Shown one piece after another: positions 32,088 through 40,365 of a DNA stretch of 64,000 bases (positions within the stretch are counted from its first letter, which is position 1; each line of letters begins with the position of its first letter). The stretch lies in NCBI RefSeq assembly GCF_051967035.1, contig NZ_JBQCKK010000008.1, positions 1 to 64,000 of the forward strand, in the 5' to 3' direction. The notes under the pieces are model-generated. The model was not told the DNA's origin, made no database searches, and saw only the letters and a list, made by a program, of their open reading frames with translations. The DNA comes from Brevibacillus sp051967035. Lineage in GTDB: Bacteria > Bacillota > Bacilli > Brevibacillales > Brevibacillaceae. A program made the position numbers and the translations under genes.

Positions 32088-32305
32088 AACAGGTTCCTTG
32101 GCGATGAAAATCGGCGCAAGGATGAAAAGGGAAGTCGGTGAGAATCCGACACGGTCCCGCCACTGTATGAGGGGAGTTTGCCCAACTTTTGGCCACTGGT
32201 CGAGACAGACTGGGAAGGCGTTGGGCAAATCATGATCCTCAAGTCAGGAGACCTGCCTGTTTCGACAACACTGCTTAACCTACGGGAGATAGGGAGGTGT
32301 TAGGA
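32088..32305 (+). promoter_or_regulatory. Cobalamin riboswitch upstream of metE
   Basis: AGGGAAGTCGGTGAGAATCC, ACGGTCCCGCCACTGTATG, B12 box GTCAGGAGACCTGCCTG (~32245-32261) and CCTACGGGAGATAGGGAGG. Nearly the same core as the nrdIEF riboswitch in this window. Confidence 0.93.
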
Positions 32306-32327
32306 TGCTGTGATTTCCATGCTTATT

Positions 32328-32376
32328 TGGCATTTCTAACGTTCTTTCTGATCGTTGGAGATGCCTTTTTTTCTTG
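32328..32376 (+). terminator. Riboswitch-controlled terminator before metE
   Basis: GGCATTTCTAACG pairs with CGTTGGAGATGCC, then seven T. Expression platform of the metE riboswitch. Confidence 0.8.
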
Positions 32377-32418
32377 GGCAGAATCGAAAAATGATCGCAA
32401 AGGATGGAGAGGAAGCAG

Positions 32419-34704
32419 ATGAAAAGCAGCAATTTGGGCTATCCGCGCATCGGCAAGGATCGCGAGTGGAAAAAGGCGCTGGAGTCTTTTTGGGCAGGAA
32501 AGCTGGATGAGACGACCTTCCTTACGCACATGGAGCACATTCGCAAGCAGCATCTGGTCCAACAGCAAAAAAAGGGGATTGAGCAGATTCCGGTCAACGA
32601 CTTTACGTTCTACGATCACATGCTCGATATGGCGGTCATGTTCGGTTTGATTCCGAAACGGTTCCCGTATGCGGGTGGCCCCGTGCCGCTGGCTACGTAT
32701 TTTGCCATGGCGCGCGGCAACAAGGAAGCGGTCGCCTGCGAAATGACGAAGTGGTTCAATACGAACTACCACTACATCGTCCCCGAGTTCGGCGAGCGAG
32801 CGCCTGTCCTGACGGAAAACAGACCGCTGCAAGCGTACCTGGAGGCGAGGGATCAGCTGGGAATCGCGGGCAAGCCTGTCATTGTCGGTCCGTATACGTT
32901 TGTCAAGCTGTCCAAAGGCTATGCCAAAGACGAATTTGCGCGTGTCGTCGACCAGATCGTGCCGCTGTACCTGGACGTCCTGCGAGAGCTGGAGTTGCAC
33001 GGCGTGGAGTGGGTCCAGATGGATGAGCCGGCGTTTGTTCTCGACGTCACCGCCGATGACAAAGCTATCATTCGCCGGGTATACGAGCAGTTCAGCCAGG
33101 CGCTGCCGCATCTCAAACTGATGGTCCAGACGTACTTTGAAGCGGTGGATTGGTACGAGGAGCTGATTGCCCTGCCTGTTCACGGCTTGGGCCTGGATTT
33201 CGTTCACGGGAAAAAGACAAACCTCGCGAACCTGACGACGCACGGTTTCCCGCAGGACAAGGTGCTTGGCGCGGGTGTCATCGACGGGCGCAACATTTGG
33301 CGTTCGGCGCTGGAGGAAAAGTGGGAGCTGGTCAAAGCGTTGAGCGAAGTGGTAGCGCCAGACCGGATATGGGTTCAGCCGTCCAGCAGCTTGCTGCACG
33401 TTCCTGTCACGGTAGAGGACGAAACCGATTTGCCCGAGGAAGTGCGCGTCGCATTGGCGTTTGCCGATGAGAAGTTGGCGGAAGTGCGCTTGTTAGTCCA
33501 AGGTTTCCAATATGGAAAGTATGTGATCTCGAAGGAAATCGCCCAGAACGAAATAGACTTGCTGCGCTTGGCCCAATCTCCGGCACGGAACCGCCCGGAA
33601 GTGCAAGAGGCGAGAAAAGAGCTGAAATCGACAGCGGCCAAACGGACAGTGCCGTTTCATAAGCGTCGCGAGCTTCAACAGGCGACGTGGAAGCTTCCGC
33701 TGCTGCCCACGACGACCATCGGCAGCTTTCCGCAGACGACAGAGGTTCGCCAGGCCAGACAGCAGTTCAAAAAAGGAAAGGCGACCGTCGAACAGTACGA
33801 TGCGTTCATTCAGGAGCAAATCCGCGAGTGGATCGCCATTCAGGAACAGATCGGCCTGGATGTGCTGGTGCACGGCGAGTTCGAGCGGACAGACATGGTG
33901 GAATATTTCGGCGAAAAGCTCGACGGCTTCGTGTTCACCAAAAACGGCTGGGTGCAGTCGTACGGCTCCCGTTGCGTCAAGCCGCCTGTCATCTACGGCG
34001 ACGTGCAGTTCGTCTCCCCGATGACGGTCAAGGAGAGCGTGTATGCCCAGTCGTTGACGGAGAAACCAGTAAAAGGGATGTTGACTGGTCCTGTTACGAT
34101 TTTGAACTGGTCGTTCGTGCGCGACGACGTTCCCCGCCAGGAAGTGTGCGAGCAGATTGCGTTGGCGCTGCGCAAAGAAGTCGAGGCCCTGGAAGCAGCG
34201 GGCATTCGCATGATCCAGGTGGATGAGCCGGCACTGCGGGAAGGCTTGCCGCTCAAGCAGGCAGACAGAGCCGCGTATCTGGACTGGGCGGTCCAGTCGT
34301 TCCGGGTCGCCACCTCGACTGTCGAGCCGACCACGCAAATTCATACGCATATGTGCTATTGCGAATTCCATGACTTCATTGATGTCATCAGCGAACTGGA
34401 TGCCGACGTCATCTCGATCGAAACCTCCCGCAGCCACGGCGAGCTGGTCTCTGTATTCGAGACAAGCACGTACGACAAAGGAATCGGCCTCGGCGTCTAC
34501 GATATCCACAGCCCGCGCGTTCCCTCTGTGGCCGAGATCGAGGAGATGGTGTCCCGCGGTGTGCAAGTCTTGCCGCCAGGACAATTTTGGATCAATCCGG
34601 ATTGCGGGCTGAAGACGCGGGGAAGAGAGGAGACCATCGCATCGCTGAAAAACATGGTGCAAGCGACACACGCGGTGCGAAACCGCTTGACACAAAAAGC
34701 ATGA
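32419..34704 (+). CDS. metE: Cobalamin-independent methionine synthase MetE
   Basis: ATG at 32419 is chosen since GGAGAGGAAG precedes it by 4-5 nt. The 761-residue protein has both halves of MetE: N-terminal SSNLGYPRIGKDREWKKALE, and the catalytic C-terminal barrel with TTTIGSFPQTTEVRQAR, VHGEFERTDMVEYFGE, MLTGPVTILNWSF and zinc ligands in HMCYCEF (His and Cys). It transfers a methyl group from 5-methyl-tetrahydrofolate polyglutamate to homocysteine. The cobalamin riboswitch upstream shuts it off when B12 permits MetH. Confidence 0.97.
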   Translation: MKSSNLGYPRIGKDREWKKALESFWAGKLDETTFLTHMEHIRKQHLVQQQKKGIEQIPVNDFTFYDHMLDMAVMFGLIPKRFPYAGGPVPLATYFAMARGNKEAVACEMTKWFNTNYHYIVPEFGERAPVLTENRPLQAYLEARDQLGIAGKPVIVGPYTFVKLSKGYAKDEFARVVDQIVPLYLDVLRELELHGVEWVQMDEPAFVLDVTADDKAIIRRVYEQFSQALPHLKLMVQTYFEAVDWYEELIALPVHGLGLDFVHGKKTNLANLTTHGFPQDKVLGAGVIDGRNIWRSALEEKWELVKALSEVVAPDRIWVQPSSSLLHVPVTVEDETDLPEEVRVALAFADEKLAEVRLLVQGFQYGKYVISKEIAQNEIDLLRLAQSPARNRPEVQEARKELKSTAAKRTVPFHKRRELQQATWKLPLLPTTTIGSFPQTTEVRQARQQFKKGKATVEQYDAFIQEQIREWIAIQEQIGLDVLVHGEFERTDMVEYFGEKLDGFVFTKNGWVQSYGSRCVKPPVIYGDVQFVSPMTVKESVYAQSLTEKPVKGMLTGPVTILNWSFVRDDVPRQEVCEQIALALRKEVEALEAAGIRMIQVDEPALREGLPLKQADRAAYLDWAVQSFRVATSTVEPTTQIHTHMCYCEFHDFIDVISELDADVISIETSRSHGELVSVFETSTYDKGIGLGVYDIHSPRVPSVAEIEEMVSRGVQVLPPGQFWINPDCGLKTRGREETIASLKNMVQATHAVRNRLTQKA

Positions 34705-34733
34705 GCGAGGAGCGAGAGGAAGGAGCAGCACAG

Positions 34734-35228
34734 ATGGCAACAGAAGCACAGATCGTCACAGAAGCACGGCCTGTCGGACAGTCGCGAACCTTTTTGACGG
34801 ACCTCGTGTTCCCGCCGGATACGAACCATCACCATACGATCTTTGGCGGCAAGGTCATGGCGTACGTCGACAAGATCGCCTGCATCGCGGCGATGCGCCA
34901 TTGCCGCAAGCCGGTCGTCACTGCGTCCAGCGATTCGTTCGATTTTCTGGCCCCGATCAAGACAGGGGAAGCGATCAATCTCGAAGGGTACGTCACCTGG
35001 ACGCACAACACGTCGATGGAAGTGTTCGTGAAGGTGGAGTCGGAAAATCTGTTGACAGGCGAGAAACGCATGACAGCAAGAGCGTACCTGACGATGATTG
35101 CCCTCGACGAGCAGGGAAAGCCGACGCTGGTGCCCGCCGTCATCCCGGAGACCGAGGAGGAACGTATCCAGCATGAACAGGCAAAGCATCGCTACGCGCT
35201 GAGGAAGCAGCGGAAGGCGGAGTTGTAG
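34734..35228 (+). CDS. Acyl-CoA thioesterase, hotdog fold (YkhA-like)
   Basis: ATG at 34734 with GGAAGGAG upstream. The 164-residue product has the acyl-CoA hydrolase layout: SRTFLTDLVFPPDTNHHHTIFGGKVMAYVDKIAC (catalytic Asn/His-Gly region), SSDSFDFLAPIKTGEAI and MTARAYLTMIALDE. It hydrolyses fatty acyl-CoA. It starts 29 nt after metE stop and may be partly co-transcribed. A terminator follows, then an acyl-CoA synthetase of related metabolism. Confidence 0.9.
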   Translation: MATEAQIVTEARPVGQSRTFLTDLVFPPDTNHHHTIFGGKVMAYVDKIACIAAMRHCRKPVVTASSDSFDFLAPIKTGEAINLEGYVTWTHNTSMEVFVKVESENLLTGEKRMTARAYLTMIALDEQGKPTLVPAVIPETEEERIQHEQAKHRYALRKQRKAEL

Positions 35229-35270
35229 CCATCCGGGCAAGAAACAGCCGAAAGCAACAGAGCCATGGCA

Positions 35271-35302
35271 AAAGCCCTCACCGCAGGTTGAGGGCTTTTT
35301 TG
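35271..35302 (+). terminator. Terminator after thioesterase
   Basis: AAAGCCCTCA and TGAGGGCTTT arms followed by T run. Confidence 0.85.
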
Positions 35303-35434
35303 CTGGGAGAGGCACGTAGGCGTGGCACGAGAACCGTCCCGCTTCCTCGCGCAGCTCTCTACCGTCTCCGAAAAGAAAAGCTTTCTCCTGCGCGTTTGGA
35401 GTGTTAAAATTTTCTGAAAAGGGGGTAGAAGGTC

Positions 35435-36931
35435 ATGTATCATTTGAATGAAAATTTGCGACAAAGCGCACAAACTTTCCCGGACCGTCCCGCCTACATC
35501 TTTTCGGGAGAGACAGCCACGTACCGGGAGCTGGATCAGCAAGTGGATAAGCTGGCCTCCGGCTTGGCCAAGCTCGGGATCGGAAAAGGAGACGCTGTGG
35601 CGCTCATCATGGACAATCGGCCGCAGTTTGTAAGCGCTTACTATGCGATTTTGCGGACAGGCGCTGCCGTCGTCCCGATGAATCCGATCTACACGCCGAG
35701 AGAGATCAGCTTTATCCTCGCCAACAGCCAGGCAAAAGCCGTGATCGCCCTCGCTGCGCTCGAACCTGTCCTCACCCCCCTGAAGGAACAACTGGAGCAT
35801 GTGAACCATCTCATCTACACAGAGGCGACAGGCAACGGACTGACGCTGGAGCAGGTGGCACAAGCGGGGGATGGCAGCTTTGTCGAGCCAGAGCGACACG
35901 AAGACGATCTCGCTGTGATTCTCTACACGTCCGGCACGACTGGACAGCCGAAGGGCGCGATGCTCTCTCACCGCAACATGGCTTCCAATGCGGAGGCGAT
36001 GGGCATTTTGTTCGAGCTGCTCCCCGAGGATCGGGTGGTGGCCGTGCTGCCGATGTTCCACGTGTTTTGCATGACGGTCTGCCTGAATGGCCCCATTCGC
36101 TACGGGGCATCCATGATTATCATTCCGCGCTTCCATCCGGTAGAAGTAGTCCAAACGATCCGCGAGCAAAAAGCGACCTGCTTTGCGGGCGTGCCGACGA
36201 TGTACAACTACATGCTCCAACTGCCGAATGCGACGAAGGAAGATTTCGCTTCCGTCCGTATCTGCTGCTCGGGCGGCGCTTCCATGCCCGTCGAGCTTTT
36301 GCACAAGTTCGAAGCCAAGTACGAAGTGATGATTTTGGAAGGCTACGGTCTGTCCGAGGCCGCTCCGGCGACCGCCTTCAATCCGCTGCGCGGGACGCGG
36401 AAGCCTGGCTCGGTCGGAGTGAACATCCCCCATGTCGTGAACAAGGTCGTCGATCCGGAGGGCAACGAGCTGCCGCGTGGCGAAGTCGGCGAGCTGGTGG
36501 TGCAAGGTCCGAATGTCATGCTCGGTTATTTGGGACTGCCGGAGGATACGGCCGCCACGCTCAAAAACGGTTGGCTGCATACCGGCGACATGGCATGGAT
36601 GGACGAGGAAGGGTATGTGTACATCGTAGACCGCAAAAAAGACATGATTCTCGTCGACGGCTACAACGTCTACCCGCGCGAGGTGGAGGAGGTCCTCTAC
36701 CAGCATCCGGCGATTATCGAGGCGGCGGTGATCGGGGTGCCGGATGAAGTGCACGGCGAAGCAGTCAAAGCGTTTGTCGCGCTCAAGGAAGTAGCGGTGT
36801 CCCAGGAAGACATCGTCGCGTTCTGCCAGGATAAATTGGCGAAGTACAAAGTGCCGCGCCTGGTCGAAATCGTGCCGGAGCTGCCGAAAAACAGCACGGG
36901 CAAAATTTTGCGCCGCAGCTTGCGCAAGTGA
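35435..36931 (+). CDS. Long-chain acyl-CoA synthetase (AMP-forming)
   Basis: The 498-residue ANL-superfamily enzyme has the P-loop-like YTSGTTGQPKGAMLSHRN (about residues 164-181), A5 motif EGYGLSEAAPATAFNP, hinge WLHTGDMAWMDEEGYVYIVDRKKDMI, and C-terminal PKNSTGKILRR with the catalytic Lys. It activates a carboxylic acid to acyl-adenylate then CoA ester. Length and sequence suggest a long-chain fatty acid substrate, which is inference. AAAAGGGGG precedes the ATG. Next to a thioesterase acting on the same product class. Confidence 0.9.
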   Translation: MYHLNENLRQSAQTFPDRPAYIFSGETATYRELDQQVDKLASGLAKLGIGKGDAVALIMDNRPQFVSAYYAILRTGAAVVPMNPIYTPREISFILANSQAKAVIALAALEPVLTPLKEQLEHVNHLIYTEATGNGLTLEQVAQAGDGSFVEPERHEDDLAVILYTSGTTGQPKGAMLSHRNMASNAEAMGILFELLPEDRVVAVLPMFHVFCMTVCLNGPIRYGASMIIIPRFHPVEVVQTIREQKATCFAGVPTMYNYMLQLPNATKEDFASVRICCSGGASMPVELLHKFEAKYEVMILEGYGLSEAAPATAFNPLRGTRKPGSVGVNIPHVVNKVVDPEGNELPRGEVGELVVQGPNVMLGYLGLPEDTAATLKNGWLHTGDMAWMDEEGYVYIVDRKKDMILVDGYNVYPREVEEVLYQHPAIIEAAVIGVPDEVHGEAVKAFVALKEVAVSQEDIVAFCQDKLAKYKVPRLVEIVPELPKNSTGKILRRSLRK

Positions 36932-37031
36932 CCTGCGCTTGGGCGCATGTGGTGGTTTTATCTGATTGTGGTAGGTAGAAGGAAAAGAGCAGACCCGCAC
37001 GTGAAGTGTACTCCTTAAGGTAGACATTGGA

Positions 37032-37077
37032 AAAACCCCCGCGGTTTACCGATGAACTTAGGGGGTGCATTTTTTAT
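37032..37077 (+). terminator. Terminator-like hairpin downstream of acyl-CoA synthetase
   Basis: ACCCCC and GGGGGT arms around a loop, followed by GCATTTTTTAT. Confidence 0.5.
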
Positions 37078-37194
37078 GGTAGCTAATGGCCAAAAGTATA
37101 TGAGTTATCCGGAAACATGGAAAGGAAATCTATACGTTTACACCTTGAGGAAAAATGGATGTATGTGAATTTTTTTGAAAATAAGGAGGTATAC

Positions 37195-37476
37195 ATGAAC
37201 AAAATCATGTCAAGAATCATCGCAATCTATTCACTCATTTGGCTAACAGTTCTAGTTATCATTTTTGTCACGCTAGAAGAAATAACGTTATACTACACAG
37301 CGGTATACACGTTTCTTATCGGGCTAATCGTCTTAATAGGGTTCATTGCTTTAAAAAAAATACTCCATATTCACTCCGCCCATAATCAAAAACAAGAAGC
37401 TTTATGGGGCATCATTTTTGCGGTTTTATTTTTTGCGCTCATTGTTTTTGTCATCGCTATTACCGTATTGTATTAG
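37195..37476 (+). CDS. Small A+T-rich three-TM protein, probably acquired
   Basis: ATG at 37195 behind AAGGAGG. The 93 residues contain three membrane helices (IIAIYSLIWLTVLVIIFVTL, YYTAVYTFLIGLIVLIGFIAL, LWGIIFAVLFFALIVFVIAI). Codon use is A+T-rich, unlike neighbouring genes, and a transposase relic follows, which together suggest horizontal acquisition. No family recognised. Confidence 0.6.
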   Translation: MNKIMSRIIAIYSLIWLTVLVIIFVTLEEITLYYTAVYTFLIGLIVLIGFIALKKILHIHSAHNQKQEALWGIIFAVLFFALIVFVIAITVLY

Positions 37477-37499
37477 AGCGTGTATGCAAACTTTCAAAA

Positions 37500-37620
37500 A
37501 AGCCAGGTTGAATTGCTGCCGTGATGCAGATCATGGATGAAGGAATGAAGGTCTCCCCTGTTGCGAAGGCTTTAGGCATTCTTCCCATTGACAAGGCATT
37601 CCCGACATGCCTAGCATGAA
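37500..37620 (+). pseudogene. Transposase (IS3-type OrfA-like) relic
   Basis: A short reading frame encodes VMQIMDEGMKVSPVAKALGI, which resembles the N-terminal helix-turn-helix of IS3-family OrfA transposases. The upstream bases read QVELL in a shifted frame. The frame then degenerates and stops at 37618-37620. No terminal repeats or OrfB are seen, so only a fragment remains. Confidence 0.45.
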
Positions 37621-37650
37621 GAATCAAGAAAAAAGAAGGGAAGGCGCCAG

Positions 37651-37962
37651 ATGCAAGAAATCGACACCGCCACGCTCCACCGCCTCTGCCAACAAAACAA
37701 GCCCTTCGCCTTGTTCATCTACACCCCCATGTGCGGCACGTGCAAGCTGGCGGAGCGGATGCTGCACGTCACCAGGGAAGCGCTCCCGGGGCAGCTTCCG
37801 CTGTACCAGCTCAACATCAACACGGCCGCAGCCCTCGCAGAGCGACTGCAAATCACGAGCGTCCCGGCCCTGTTCCTGTTTCGCGGGGAGCAGGTTACAG
37901 GCAGGCATTATGCGCTGCGCTCCGTCGCTTATTTGTACGACGTGCTGAAAACACTCGTGTAG
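37651..37962 (+). CDS. Thioredoxin-family protein
   Basis: The 103-residue protein has a CGTC active site (Cys28, Cys31) in FIYTPMCGTCKLAERML and the cis-Pro loop ITSVPALFLFRGEQ. It lacks a signal peptide, so it acts in the cytoplasm. The CGTC dipeptide differs from the CGPC of housekeeping thioredoxin, which changes redox potential. It resembles YtpP-type thioredoxin-like proteins of Bacillales. Ribosome binding site GGAAGG. Substrate unknown. Confidence 0.85.
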   Translation: MQEIDTATLHRLCQQNKPFALFIYTPMCGTCKLAERMLHVTREALPGQLPLYQLNINTAAALAERLQITSVPALFLFRGEQVTGRHYALRSVAYLYDVLKTLV

Positions 37963-38027
37963 ACAAACACCTATCCCCTTCGCGCTGAATACAAGAAGAG
38001 AGACACCTATTGCGAAGGGGGAGACGC

Positions 38028-39311
38028 ATGCAAATCCATGTCGTGGAAGAAGGACAGACGTTGACCGGAATCGCCGCAGCCTATGGGACGACGGCAGCGG
38101 CAATCGCGGAAGCGAATGAGCTGCCCGATCCGGGCAAACTTGTCGTGGGACAGGCGATGGTGATTCCGATTGTCGGCAGCTACTACTGGGTCAGGCAGGG
38201 AGACACGCTGTATACGATCGGGCAGCGGTACCAGATCAGCGCAGCCGAGCTGGCCCGCGTCAACAACATATCCCAGTACCGTCCGCTGCAAATCGGGCAG
38301 CGCTTGTACATCCCGCCCCGCCCGCGCCGAGCGGCGGATTTCAATGCGTACGCCGAGCCGCGTCGGACGGTATCGGCCGCCCTGGAAGCGGATGTGCGCA
38401 CAGCGGCCCCGCATCTGACGTACCTGGCGCCGTTCAGCTTTCGGATCAGGCGGGACGGTACGCTGGCCCGGCCGCCATTGAACGATTTTCCCGCCATTGC
38501 AAGAGAAAACCAGGTTGTGCTGATGCTCGTCGTCACCAACCTGGAAAACGACCAGTTCAGCACGGAGCTGGGCGGGTTGATCCTGAACGATCAAGAGCTG
38601 CAAAACAAGGTACTCGACAACATTTTTCAAACGGCGAGAGAACTTGGGATGGGGGACATCCATTTCGATATGGAGGCGCTCCCCGCTGGGGATCGCGAGG
38701 CGTACATCCGCTTTTTGCGCAGGGCGCGCGATCGGGCGCACGCTCAGGGGATGATGATTTCCGTCGCTTTGGCGCCGAAGACGAGCGCCGAGCAGCAAGG
38801 CAGATGGTACAGCGCCCACGATTACCGGGCGATTGGCGAGATTGCCGACTTTGTCGTCATCATGACGTATGAGTGGGGCTACAGCGGCGGGCCGCCGATG
38901 GCCGTGTCGCCGATCGGGCCTGTGCGGCGCGTTCTCCAGTACGCGCTGACCGAAATGCCCGCAGAAAAAATTTTGATGGGCCAAAACTTGTACGGCTACG
39001 ACTGGACGCTGCCGTATGAACAAGGGACGACGGCACGGGCATTGAGTCCGCAGGCAGCGATTGCCTTGGCGGCGCGGGAAAACGCCGTCATCCGCTACGA
39101 CTACCGGGCGCAGGCGCCGTTTTTCCACTATACGGATGGAGACGGCAAACGGCATGAGGTATGGTTCGAGGACGCCCGGTCGATTCAAGCCAAGTTCGAT
39201 CTGGTGAAGCAGCTGGGCCTGCGGGGAGTCAGCTACTGGAAGCTCGGTTTGCCGTTTCCGCAAAACTGGCTGTTGATCGAAAGCAACTTCCGCGTCCGCA
39301 AACGGGCGTAG
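38028..39311 (+). CDS. LysM / glycoside hydrolase 18 spore cortex hydrolase (YaaH/SleL-like)
   Basis: ATG at 38028 behind AAGGGGGAG. Two N-terminal LysM repeats (residues ~1-46, HVVEEGQTLTGIAAAYGT; ~52-98, YWVRQGDTLYTIGQRYQIS) bind peptidoglycan. The GH18 barrel follows, with the catalytic FDMEAL motif (HFDMEALPAGDRE, about residues 212-224) ending in Glu in place of canonical DxxDxDxE, as in SleL/YaaH. MTYEWGYSGGPPMAVSPI and KLGLPFPQNW are further family blocks. SleL acts as N-acetylglucosaminidase on cortex muramic-lactam fragments during germination. No signal peptide, as for coat-assembled enzymes. Confidence 0.9.
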   Translation: MQIHVVEEGQTLTGIAAAYGTTAAAIAEANELPDPGKLVVGQAMVIPIVGSYYWVRQGDTLYTIGQRYQISAAELARVNNISQYRPLQIGQRLYIPPRPRRAADFNAYAEPRRTVSAALEADVRTAAPHLTYLAPFSFRIRRDGTLARPPLNDFPAIARENQVVLMLVVTNLENDQFSTELGGLILNDQELQNKVLDNIFQTARELGMGDIHFDMEALPAGDREAYIRFLRRARDRAHAQGMMISVALAPKTSAEQQGRWYSAHDYRAIGEIADFVVIMTYEWGYSGGPPMAVSPIGPVRRVLQYALTEMPAEKILMGQNLYGYDWTLPYEQGTTARALSPQAAIALAARENAVIRYDYRAQAPFFHYTDGDGKRHEVWFEDARSIQAKFDLVKQLGLRGVSYWKLGLPFPQNWLLIESNFRVRKRA

Positions 39312-39313
39312 CG

Positions 39314-39354
39314 AGAAGGCGTGCAATCCATTTTCCGGCTTGTACGCCTTCTTG
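39314..39354 (+). terminator. Terminator after SleL-like gene
   Basis: AGAAGGCGTGCAA and TTGTACGCCTTCT arms, weak T tract. Confidence 0.55.
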
Positions 39355-39450
39355 CGTTGCAAGGTTGCAAGTCTGTCTGTTGCGGCATGCTTGCTCGCAC
39401 GCCTTTTGTCTGGCACCGCTTGCGGCGAAGCGTGTACCGCCTGCTAGCCG

Positions 39451-39551
39451 TCCGGCGGCCCGGTGCGAGCGGGAGCAGCCAGGCTGTCCCATCACACCGC
39501 TTCGCTCGTTGGTTCGCGCGTGCTGCGGCGGCAAGGCCGGGCCGCCGGACG
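39451..39551. repeat. GC-rich inverted repeat with structured loop
   Basis: Perfect 14-bp arms GTCCGGCGGCCCGG (39451-39464) and CCGGGCCGCCGGAC (39538-39551) flank a 73-nt loop containing an inner hairpin (GGGAGCAG/CTGTCCC). It lies in a 316-nt gap between genes with no good reading frame and does not look like a terminator since no T run follows. Confidence 0.6.
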
Positions 39552-39627
39552 CCATGGACCGGTCACGTTTTCGATTGGGAGCAATCGTGGTATGATGGAA
39601 CAGGAATACGGGGAAAGGAGTAGAACG

Positions 39628-39855
39628 ATGGGAGAATGCAAGCTGGATCACAGTAAAGAGGATGTGCAAAAGAAGCTGGCCGAGCAAGCGCCGTTTTTGG
39701 CCGGAGAGCGGGTAGGACGATTGCAGCGCATGCTGGAAGGCGAGCTTAGCCAGGAGCGTTTGAACGAGCTGTTTCACCTGTTGAAAAAATACGATCTGGC
39801 AAGCCCGGAAGAGCGCCGCACACGCGAACAGCAGATGGATCGCCTGTTGGGCTAA
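39628..39855 (+). CDS. Small charged hypothetical protein
   Basis: ATG at 39628 behind GGAAAGGAG. The 75 residues are helical and highly charged (DHSKEDVQKKLAEQAPFLAG, LQRMLEGELSQERLNELFHLL, SPEERRTREQQMDRL). Cytoplasmic. No family recognised; similar small proteins are common in Brevibacillus-like genomes by general impression only. Confidence 0.6.
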   Translation: MGECKLDHSKEDVQKKLAEQAPFLAGERVGRLQRMLEGELSQERLNELFHLLKKYDLASPEERRTREQQMDRLLG

Positions 39856-39862
39856 AAAACCG

Positions 39863-40249
39863 TCACCGGATCGGCTTGCGGCCCATGAAGCCGTCGTGCG
39901 GCCCGTGGTAGTGGGTGATGGAGTCTTCTCCCGCGCGCCAGCACAAGAGCACTTCTTCGCCGTCGATGATGGCGGGAAAGTCGAACAGGCCGATGTCGAT
40001 GTCTTTGACCTGGATGCCTTTGCCGATCAGTTGGGTGACGTGCATCTTCGCTTCCAATTCGAGAAAGTCAAGCTGGCATTCTACGGAAAAGAGCGCCTCC
40101 TCGTCCACAGGCTGCTGCTTTTTGAGTTGCTCGCGTTTTTGATACATTTCATAGAAAGAACGCTTCGATTTTTGCAAAAACGAGAGTTCTTCCCGTACAT
40201 AGGGCAACAAGTCGTTCGCTTCCTGAAGCGTAAACATTTTTTTGTTCAA
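39863..40249 (-). CDS. DUF2203 family protein
   Basis: The 128-residue product matches DUF2203: FTLQEANDLLPYVREELSFLQKSK at the N-terminus and IQVKDIDIGLFDFPAIIDGEEVLLCWRAGEDSITHYHGPHDGFMGRKPI at the C-terminus, where several His, Glu and Cys residues cluster. Function of the family is unknown. It converges with the small gene at 39628, with only 7 nt between stops, and is divergent from the AlaX gene. Confidence 0.85.
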   Translation of the reverse strand: MNKKMFTLQEANDLLPYVREELSFLQKSKRSFYEMYQKREQLKKQQPVDEEALFSVECQLDFLELEAKMHVTQLIGKGIQVKDIDIGLFDFPAIIDGEEVLLCWRAGEDSITHYHGPHDGFMGRKPIR

Positions 40250-40365
40250 GGATCATCCCTCCTCGATCTCTATTCTATTAGTATACTAGCAACCCCTGGC
40301 GGGAGAAAATGGCCGGAATGGAAAAAAGCGCAGTTGTCGTTTCCGTCCGGCGGCAAGGAGCAGGT

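Noticed and set aside
35192..37027. 611-codon frame antisense to the acyl-CoA synthetase
   Set aside because: Shadow frame without promoter or domain.
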